Below are positions 1-6,079 of a stretch of 7,253 bases of DNA, one piece after another. The notes beneath the pieces are model-generated. The model worked only from the letters and a program-made list of their open reading frames with translations, was not told the origin of the DNA and ran no database searches. The DNA comes from Bacteroidota bacterium (GTDB lineage: Bacteria > Bacteroidota > Bacteroidia > AKYH767-A > CANKSK01). The stretch is from NCBI GenBank assembly GCA_947485425.1, contig CANKSK010000045.1, positions 1 through 7,253 on the forward strand. Direction: 5' to 3'. The stretch's first letter is position 1; each line of letters starts with the position of its first letter. The position numbers and the translations under genes were made by a program.

Positions 1-368
1 CCATTGATCACAGGATCGAAATCAGGAGATTTGGGATCAAAGAGTTCACTATGTGTCCAATGATACAAATGATGATGACCACCAAAGGCAAAAATAAGCA
101 ACATCACCAAAGCAGGAATCCACATATAGGTACTCATGCCCATGAGAATTCTTTTAATCACAACAGACCAACCCACCTCAGCAGCATATTGTACTGCAAG
201 GAAAAACAAAGCGCCAAGTGCAATGGCCAGAAAATAATGATTGCCGAGGAGCAAACTAGACCAAGTGCGTTCTGCATTGGTAACAAAACCATATATGACA
301 GAAAACAAGCCAATCGCCATTAGGACGAATGACAAGGTTTTGTTGTTTTTAGTGAATATATACCTCAT
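1..368 (-). CDS. actF: ActF, second NrfD-like membrane subunit of ACIII (C-terminus missing)
   Basis: This is the first 122 residues of ActF, the ActC paralogue in ACIII; the rest lies beyond position 1. The ATG at 366-368 starts MRYIFTKNNK, and an in-frame TAA at 375-377 just upstream leaves it as the only plausible start. Three membrane helices are visible at about residues 11-30, 44-64 and 80-96. They are followed by the conserved loop GGHHHLYHW (96-104) and THSELFDPKSPDFDP (105-119), a pattern typical of Bacteroidota ActF quinol:cytochrome c oxidoreductase subunits. The frame is open to the window edge with no stop. It lies 27 bp after actE and is the last of the six core act genes; cytochrome oxidase genes often follow it. 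Its role is a membrane anchor and a possible second proton or quinol pathway, based on family knowledge. Confidence 0.93.
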   Translation of the reverse strand, partial: MRYIFTKNNKTLSFVLMAIGLFSVIYGFVTNAERTWSSLLLGNHYFLAIALGALFFLAVQYAAEVGWSVVIKRILMGMSTYMWIPALVMLLIFAFGGHHHLYHWTHSELFDPKSPDFDPVIN

Positions 369-395
369 GATAGATTATCTATAAATTTAAATAAA

Positions 396-1022
396 TTATT
401 TCGTTTGTGCTGTGCTATCGTTCCCTAATTTCTGTAAGGCTTGAACATATAAAATGATTTTCCATCTTTCATCCACATTCAACTGAGAAGCATGGGAACC
501 CATCATATTTTTTCCATATTGCAGGGTGTGATACATTTTACCTACTGTCAAATCTTTCAGCGGTCCAGAGTATGAAGGCGGAGGTGGAAACTTTCCATTC
601 ATCACCATCATACCATCCCCTTTTCCTTGCGCGCCATGGCAATGCATACAGAAAATTTCAAATAATCTTTTTCCTTCGGCAACGTTTTCATCTGTGGCGG
701 TGAAAGGATTTTTCAAATCTTTTCCTGCGGCCTCATACCCTTCGAGGGTATTGGGATAGGCATAAGGCTTGAATCCTCTTGGAATACTTCCTTGAACCGG
801 TAGACGAGAAGTCATGCTATCCTTAAAATTGGGATTCATGGAATTGGTTTCATAAGAAGGAGAGCGATACATCTGAGGCATATACTCATACCCCGGATCC
901 GTTGGATCGCTGCTTCTGCATGAAGTCAGAAGCGTTCCTGCAAGCATGAACACGATGAGGGATTGAGCAATTTTTGGTCTTTCCACTTTCTGATAAATTT
1001 TAAATGTATGTTTGAATATCAA
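396..1022 (-). CDS. actE: ActE, monohaem cytochrome c lipoprotein of ACIII
   Basis: ActE is a periplasmic monohaem cytochrome c on the electron exit side of ACIII. A lipoprotein signal peptide ends in LLTSC with Cys35 as the lipid-anchored residue. The conserved Bacteroidota ActE segment YMPQMYRSPSYET lies at 47-59, and IPRGFKPYAYPNT at 80-92. The haem motif CMHCH is at 125-129, and Met173 or Met174 in KNMMGSHASQ is the likely sixth ligand. The NVDERWKIILYVQALQ helix at 182-197 closes the class I cytochrome fold. Start uncertainty: no ATG is available upstream of the signal peptide. The longest frame begins with TTG at 1020-1022, 2 bp after the actD stop (208 residues). A GTG at 984-986 would give a more typical 22-residue signal peptide (196 residues). 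The mature protein is the same either way. Confidence 0.93.
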   Translation of the reverse strand: MIFKHTFKIYQKVERPKIAQSLIVFMLAGTLLTSCRSSDPTDPGYEYMPQMYRSPSYETNSMNPNFKDSMTSRLPVQGSIPRGFKPYAYPNTLEGYEAAGKDLKNPFTATDENVAEGKRLFEIFCMHCHGAQGKGDGMMVMNGKFPPPPSYSGPLKDLTVGKMYHTLQYGKNMMGSHASQLNVDERWKIILYVQALQKLGNDSTAQTK

Positions 1023-1024
1023 TT

Positions 1025-1543
1025 TTATCTGGTTCTTAATTCAACAGCTCCGCTGTCAGTAAGCATTTTTGAAACATGGGCTGACTCTTCTTCGGTAGTT
1101 TGTATTTCCATCACAAAGCGATCATCAGAAACCCTTTCGTGCGGTACATAAGGTACTACGCCCGGCAAGATTTTGCCTTTCAGCAAAAAGGTAATCACCA
1201 TCAAGTGAGCGGCACACAATACCGTACACTCAAAGGTAATTGGAATAAAGGCGGGCAAGTTATGCAGTAAACTCCAGTTGGGCTTACCTCCAAAATCCAT
1301 TGGCCAATCCTTAATCATCATATACCACATCATGGTTATACCCAAAGTGGCGCCCATGGTGCCGTAGCAAAATGAGGCAATGGCCAAACGGGTACGTTTC
1401 AAGCCCATGGCTACATCCAATCCATGCACAGGAAATGGAGTGATGCAATCCTTGATGATAATATTTTTATCACGGATAAATTTTACGCCTTTCAGTAAAA
1501 TTTCTTCATCGTCATAAATACCATATATTGTTTTTTTACTCAT
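1025..1543 (-). CDS. actD: ActD, DUF3341 membrane subunit of ACIII
   Basis: ActD is a small ACIII subunit of 172 residues, a usual size, belonging to the DUF3341 family. A soluble N-terminal domain of about 50 residues contains the family signature ITPFPVHGLDVAMG (34-47). Two membrane helices follow at about 53-76 and 96-121. Between them is the conserved loop DFGGKPNWSLLHNLPAFIP (83-101). A soluble C-terminal domain follows, with DDRFVMEI at 140-147. There is no haem motif, iron-sulfur motif or lipobox. The role in the complex is thought to be structural, contacting the membrane part and possibly assisting proton movement, and is not established. The ATG overlaps the actC stop (ATGAGTAA), and the actE start lies 2 bp after its own TAA, so translation of C, D and E is probably coupled. 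Confidence 0.93.
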   Translation of the reverse strand: MSKKTIYGIYDDEEILLKGVKFIRDKNIIIKDCITPFPVHGLDVAMGLKRTRLAIASFCYGTMGATLGITMMWYMMIKDWPMDFGGKPNWSLLHNLPAFIPITFECTVLCAAHLMVITFLLKGKILPGVVPYVPHERVSDDRFVMEIQTTEEESAHVSKMLTDSGAVELRTR

Positions 1544-2915
1544 GGTCAGTTGTTCCTTTCTTAGATTGTGAACCTGAAGTTTTTAAAATGGTTTTTAATT
1601 CACTTAATGCGATAACAGGGAAAAATCTGGCAAACAATAGGAAACAGGTGAAGAATAGCCCTATAGAGCCAACAAACAAACCTACTTCCACCCAGGTGGG
1701 CGAAAACATCGTCCAGGATGAGGGCAGGTAATCACGATGCAATGAAGTAACGATAATTACAAACCTTTCAAACCACATTCCGATATTCACAAATATGGAA
1801 ATGATGAACGTAGCCACCAAACTTTCGCGAAGCTTTTTAAACCAAAACAACTGCGGGGTAATAACATTACAGGTCATCATCGACCAGTAAGCCCACCAAT
1901 AAGGTCCTGCCATCCGATTCAAGAAAGCATATTGCTCATACTTTACACCAGAATACCAAGCCATAAAGAATTCGGTAATATAAGCTACCCCAACAATAGA
2001 ACCCGTAATCAAGATGATTCGGTTCATCATATCCACATGATACACGGTGATATAATTTTCAAGTGTCAGTACCTTTCTTGTAATCAATAACAAGGTTTGC
2101 ACCATGGCAAAACCAGAAAAAATAGCGCCGGCAACAAAATATGGAGGAAAAATTGTGGTATGCCATCCCGGAACCAAGGAAGTAGCAAAGTCAAAACTTA
2201 CAATGGTATGCACTGACAATACCAAAGGTGTTGAAATACCGGCAAGTACCAAAGCCATTTCTTCAAAACGTTGCCAATTTTTTGCGGTACCAATCCATCC
2301 AAAGCTTAAGATGGTGTAGGCAATTTTTCTGCCTCTTGTTTTGGCTCTGTCTCTGATAACGGCAAAATCCGGAATCAATCCTGTATACCAAAAAGCCAAC
2401 GAAACACTGAAATAGGTACTAATCGCAAATACATCCCATACAAGGGCAGAGTTGAAATTCACCCATAAAGAGCCGAACTGGTTAGGAAGTGGGAGCGCCC
2501 AATACGCCAACCAAGGTCTACCCATGTGGGCAATAATATAAGTGGCAGCACATAATACAGCGAAAATAGTCATCGCCTCAGCAGAACGATTGATGGCCAT
2601 CCTCCATTTTTGTCTGAACAACAAGAGAACAGCTGAAATCAAGGTTCCGGCATGACCAATACCAATCCACCAAACGAAATTGGTGATATCCCAGGCCCAA
2701 CCAACAGTACGATTCAAGCCCCATACACCAAGACCTGTTCCAATGGTGTAAGAAAGACACACTGCCCACCATAGAAACATACAAAATGAAATGGCAAATG
2801 CAATCCACCAATATTTATTAGGTTTGCCTTCTATCGGGCGGCAAATATCCTCAGTGATATCGTGGTAGGACTTATCCCCCAAAACGAGGGTTTCTCTTAA
2901 CTTAGATTCTTGCAT
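1536..2915 (-). CDS. actC: ActC, NrfD/PsrC-like integral membrane quinol-oxidising subunit of ACIII
   Basis: This is a 459-residue polytopic membrane protein of the NrfD/PsrC family, of normal length for ActC and with about ten predicted membrane helices. In ACIII this subunit docks to ActB and provides a quinol-binding site at the periplasmic side. The N-terminus (about residues 1-35) is soluble and contains the conserved DITEDICRPIEGKPN stretch. Helices then follow from about residue 36, with the NrfD-type segment HMGRPWLAYW at 130-139 and NFNSALVWDVFAIS at 153-166. His130 and Asp161 are spaced like the His/Asp pair proposed as quinol/proton residues in published ACIII structures; this match is my inference from spacing and motif. 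The C-terminal tail (about 440-459) is hydrophilic. The ATG at 2915 follows an A-rich leader and agrees with the family N-terminus. The gene ends inside the start of actD (8-bp overlap), which suggests coupled translation. Confidence 0.95.
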   Translation of the reverse strand: MQESKLRETLVLGDKSYHDITEDICRPIEGKPNKYWWIAFAISFCMFLWWAVCLSYTIGTGLGVWGLNRTVGWAWDITNFVWWIGIGHAGTLISAVLLLFRQKWRMAINRSAEAMTIFAVLCAATYIIAHMGRPWLAYWALPLPNQFGSLWVNFNSALVWDVFAISTYFSVSLAFWYTGLIPDFAVIRDRAKTRGRKIAYTILSFGWIGTAKNWQRFEEMALVLAGISTPLVLSVHTIVSFDFATSLVPGWHTTIFPPYFVAGAIFSGFAMVQTLLLITRKVLTLENYITVYHVDMMNRIILITGSIVGVAYITEFFMAWYSGVKYEQYAFLNRMAGPYWWAYWSMMTCNVITPQLFWFKKLRESLVATFIISIFVNIGMWFERFVIIVTSLHRDYLPSSWTMFSPTWVEVGLFVGSIGLFFTCFLLFARFFPVIALSELKTILKTSGSQSKKGTTDHE

Positions 2916-2984
2916 GTTTTTATTTTTTGTCTATTCTTTTAAATATTTACCCAATGATTGAGTGCATTTTTAAATGATAAAGGA
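2916..2984 (-). other. 69-bp AT-rich actB-actC spacer
   Basis: This is the longest gap in the operon. On the coding strand it ends in an A-rich run (AAAAAATAAAAAC) directly before the actC ATG, which is the usual unstructured A-rich translation leader of Bacteroidota. I found no TAnnTTTG -7 element, no GC-rich hairpin with a T-run and no meaningful small gene (only a six-codon ATG...TAA). A weak internal promoter or RNA processing site cannot be excluded, but nothing in the sequence demands one. Confidence 0.5.
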
Positions 2985-5900
2985 TTAAGCTTCGCTTTTT
3001 GCTTCCTTGGCTTTATTTCTCACTTTAGTTTGATAGAAAACACTTGGTTGTGTATTCAATTCATAAAGAAGATAATAAGACCTTGGCGCTTTTAAATCAG
3101 AACCCACAGCAGAAGCCGTATCATTGAAATCACCAAAGGTGATGGCATGAGTAGGGCAAGATTGCGCACAAGCGGTTTGTATTTCACCATCGACAGGACG
3201 ACGTCCGGCAATCTTAGATTTCAGCTTACCAGCCTGAATTCTTTGAACACACATGGAGCATTTTTCCATTACCCCTCTAGATCTAACAACCACATCAGGA
3301 TTCAATACCATCTTGCCTAGATCATCATTCATCTGATAATCAAACATATTGTTGTCAGAATATTTAAACCAGTTAAATCTTCTTACTTTATATGGGCAGT
3401 TATTGGCACAATAGCGAGTACCGATGCAACGGTTATAGGCCATTTGGTTCAAACCTTCAGAGCTGTGCATAGTGGCGGCAACGGGACAAACCGTTTCGCA
3501 AGGAGCATGGTTACAATGTTGACACATCACAGGTTGAAATACCACTTCCAATTTATCAGGATCGGCCGTAGGGCTTTCCAGGCCAATACGATCGGTCTCA
3601 GCAGCAGCACTGCTATAATATCTATCGATACGAATCCAATGCATTTCACGGGTTCTGGAGATCTCATCTTTTCCAACCACAGGCACATTGTTTTCTGCAC
3701 TGCAGGAAACTACGCAAGCGCCACAACCAATGCAAGCATTCAAATCAATACCCAATCCCCATTTGTGGTTTGGTTTTTCAAAACCCGGATTGGAGGCCGT
3801 AGCCCAAATATCCAATTCTTCAGGTCTTTTTTTACCATTGGCAGTCGTTATCAACTCCAAAGGGTTTCCTGCTTTGGGGTCCTTAACAAATTCTGCCAAG
3901 GTTGTTTCCCTAACCGGCTCACGACCCATCATGGTATGATGGGTTTGTGTAGAAGCCAGTGTATAATTTTCATCAGAAGTTTTGGTAACCTTCACAGCAC
4001 TTCCTGAAAAAACCAGGGAAGCATTAGATATACCTGCCATAGGATAGGCATTTACACCAATGATTTTGCCTTCCTTGCCAATGCTGCGTCCATAGCCCAA
4101 GGCGATTGCCACAGTACCATTTGCTTGACCAGGCTGAATAAATACAGGAAGCTTGATGGTTTTACCATTGCTTTCAATATTGATAACCTGTGTTTGAACT
4201 AGATTTAGCTTTTCTGCTGTTTGAGGAGAAATAGAGGCATAGTTGTCCCAACATACCTTAGAAATTGGATCAGGCAATTCTTGTAACCAAGGATTACCGG
4301 CATGCTCACCATTTCCAATACCTGTTTTCACATACAACACCAGTTCCAAATCCGCACTTGTCATTTTTGACAATTTAGCGGCAGCAACATTTACATCACC
4401 TTTTGACTGATAAGATTTGCTTTCTGCAGAAGCCATTTCAAAAACGCCATCTTGTAAACTTTGCACCCAGAAATCTTCGTTGGTAGCAAATTTTTCTTGA
4501 CGACTAAAGAAATTGGCTTTCCAATATTCCTGTATATAGGTTTGGAAGTCAGAAGTATTACCTGACCATTTCAAAAGACTTTCCTGCGCTTGTCGGGTAT
4601 TGAACAGAGGAGCAATCACGGGCTGAGCAAGGCTATAATGTCCTGCTTTGGGCTCTGCATCATTCCATGACTCCAAAAAGTTGTGATCCGGACAAGAATA
4701 ATCCATCATATCGGAAGATTCATTCCATTTTTCAGAGAAGGAAATTTTCAATCCTACTTTTTTAAGACCTTCACTGAAATCATTGGTATTGGGGTAAGAA
4801 TAGAGCGGATTGCATTTGTATAGAATCAAACCGGAATATTCGCCTTTTTTCATTCCCTCAACAAGAGTTGCAAGTGCTGCATCATCACCCTGATTTACAT
4901 ATACTGGAGAATCGAGGTTGATGGTATTGCCATAATTTCCGAGTAAGGAATTGATGGCATTCACAATCATCTGAGCAGAAGGGTCATTGCTGCCACAAAT
5001 CACCAAAGATTTGCCTTTGGCAGCAAGTAATTCCTGAGCAGTTTTGTTAATAGCCTCAGAAAGCCTGCAAGCAGGAGCCTGTAAAGAAGGGCCACCCGTT
5101 TGAGAAGCAATTTTATTGTATAAATTCAACAATACAGATCCCAATTCAGAAGGCTTATGGGTATATCTTTCATCGGCATTGCTACCGGAAAGTGAAAGAG
5201 TAGACTCAAACTGTATGTGCTTAGACATGGTATTTTTGTTTCTCAACTTGCGATTTTCAGCATATTGCGAAGCAAATTCAACAGGAGAAATCCACGTTGA
5301 TAAAAAGTCGGCACCCAAACTGACAATCACCTCGGCTTTGTTGAACAAGTAGGAAGGAATCACTTCCATGTCAAAGCTTTCTTTATTGGCAGCACGAATT
5401 CCGGAAACCGAAACGGCATCATAGCTGATGTGCTTTGATCCGGGGTATTTGGAAATAAAATCGTTTATGACGGATTGGGTTGAAGGGCTGATGATGGAAG
5501 CAGAAAGAATGGCTATTTTACCATTTTTAGCCGCTATATCAGCCAATTTTTGAGAAATTTGTTGGTCAGCATCTTCCCAGCTGATATCACTCTTTCCTGC
5601 TTTAGGACCTTTTAGTCTAGTAGAATCATATACAGAAAGTACAGAAGCTTGTACACGGGCACTTGTACCGCCTTTGGTAACCGAAGACAAGGTATTTCCT
5701 TCAATTTTGATGGGGCGACCGTCTCTGGTTTTTACCAAGATACTAGAATATTCACTTCCATCGGCAAAGGTGGAGGCGTACCAGTTGGCTTCTCCCGGAT
5801 TCACTTCTTCGGGTTTGATGAGGTAAGGAATGGTTTTACGAACAGGTGCTTCGCAGGAAGCAAGTGTTGCTGCACCAATACCAAAACCAAGTATTTTCAA

Positions 5901-6044
5901 GAAATCCCTGCGATGGGTATTTGATTCTAGAGACTCTTGCGTAAGAACTTTAGGAATGGACTCAGCAAATTCGTTCTGATTTTGTTTGACAAACTCAGCT
6001 TCATTATTGAGTTCATCAAGACCCTTCCAATATTTTTTTTCCAT
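2985..6044 (-). CDS. actB: ActB, molybdopterin-oxidoreductase-like iron-sulfur subunit of ACIII
   Basis: ActB is the large peripheral subunit that carries electrons from the membrane part to the haems. The preferred start at 6044 gives 1019 residues beginning MEKKYWKGLDELNN, which matches the conserved N-terminal extension of this family; an ATG at 6101 would add 19 unrelated residues and overlap actA. Arg45-Arg46 in HRRDFLKILG is a twin-arginine signal placed unusually far from the N-terminus, followed by a hydrophobic stretch and LASC with Cys64, a lipobox-like site. Residues of about 70-740 resemble a molybdopterin-binding oxidoreductase; in characterised ACIII this part holds no molybdenum cofactor. 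The ferredoxin-like end has four cysteine groups: C771/774/777/781, C841/844/849/853, C873/C879/C883 with Thr876 in place of the second Cys, and C929/932/959/963. Family knowledge says three 4Fe-4S clusters and one 3Fe-4S cluster, which fits. In Bacteroidota this family is often labelled TAT-variant-translocated molybdopterin oxidoreductase. Confidence 0.95.
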   Translation of the reverse strand: MEKKYWKGLDELNNEAEFVKQNQNEFAESIPKVLTQESLESNTHRRDFLKILGFGIGAATLASCEAPVRKTIPYLIKPEEVNPGEANWYASTFADGSEYSSILVKTRDGRPIKIEGNTLSSVTKGGTSARVQASVLSVYDSTRLKGPKAGKSDISWEDADQQISQKLADIAAKNGKIAILSASIISPSTQSVINDFISKYPGSKHISYDAVSVSGIRAANKESFDMEVIPSYLFNKAEVIVSLGADFLSTWISPVEFASQYAENRKLRNKNTMSKHIQFESTLSLSGSNADERYTHKPSELGSVLLNLYNKIASQTGGPSLQAPACRLSEAINKTAQELLAAKGKSLVICGSNDPSAQMIVNAINSLLGNYGNTINLDSPVYVNQGDDAALATLVEGMKKGEYSGLILYKCNPLYSYPNTNDFSEGLKKVGLKISFSEKWNESSDMMDYSCPDHNFLESWNDAEPKAGHYSLAQPVIAPLFNTRQAQESLLKWSGNTSDFQTYIQEYWKANFFSRQEKFATNEDFWVQSLQDGVFEMASAESKSYQSKGDVNVAAAKLSKMTSADLELVLYVKTGIGNGEHAGNPWLQELPDPISKVCWDNYASISPQTAEKLNLVQTQVINIESNGKTIKLPVFIQPGQANGTVAIALGYGRSIGKEGKIIGVNAYPMAGISNASLVFSGSAVKVTKTSDENYTLASTQTHHTMMGREPVRETTLAEFVKDPKAGNPLELITTANGKKRPEELDIWATASNPGFEKPNHKWGLGIDLNACIGCGACVVSCSAENNVPVVGKDEISRTREMHWIRIDRYYSSAAAETDRIGLESPTADPDKLEVVFQPVMCQHCNHAPCETVCPVAATMHSSEGLNQMAYNRCIGTRYCANNCPYKVRRFNWFKYSDNNMFDYQMNDDLGKMVLNPDVVVRSRGVMEKCSMCVQRIQAGKLKSKIAGRRPVDGEIQTACAQSCPTHAITFGDFNDTASAVGSDLKAPRSYYLLYELNTQPSVFYQTKVRNKAKEAKSEA

Positions 6045-6079
6045 GTTATCTGATTCAGTTAATATTTTATACCGGGAAA
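6045..6079 (-). other. actA-actB spacer that supports the 6044 start of actB
   Basis: This 35-bp gap lies between the actA TAA and the ATG at 6044. It is A/T-rich towards the ATG and has no clear Shine-Dalgarno sequence, as is common in Bacteroidota. The frame is open back to another ATG at 6101 inside the actA 3' end. The residues this would add (MRSLSLLISRYK and onward) do not resemble known ActB N-termini, whereas YWKGLDEL just after 6044 does. The choice rests on family resemblance rather than on a ribosome binding site. Confidence 0.6.

Noticed and set aside
51..323. 90-codon plus-strand open frame at the left edge
   Set aside because: It is antisense to actF, whose translation gives clear membrane helices and the HHHLYHW motif. 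The antisense product is low-complexity and resembles nothing I recognise.
370..382. Short inverted repeat ATAGAT-T-ATCTAT just upstream of the actF start
   Set aside because: Six A/T-rich base pairs with a one-base centre in an AT-rich spacer are likely by chance. There is no T-run or GC stem for a terminator and no known operator match.
2578..2811. 77-codon minus-strand frame inside actC, rich in Cys and Trp
   Set aside because: It is an out-of-frame reading of the membrane-helix codons of actC, which is itself intact and full length.
2916..2984. Possible internal promoter or small peptide gene between actB and actC
   Set aside because: There is no -33/-7 pair of the Bacteroidota type, and the only ATG frame is six codons long without conserved context.
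3444..4007. 187-codon plus-strand open frame opposite actB
   Set aside because: It is antisense to the most conserved iron-sulfur part of actB. It has no recognisable domain and no leader of its own, and its composition is a shadow of the actB codons.
2985..6044. ActB as an active molybdenum enzyme (polysulfide, nitrate or formate type)
   Set aside because: The gene context (ActA, C, D, E, F) and the leader type identify it as the ACIII subunit, where the molybdopterin-like domain is known to lack the cofactor.
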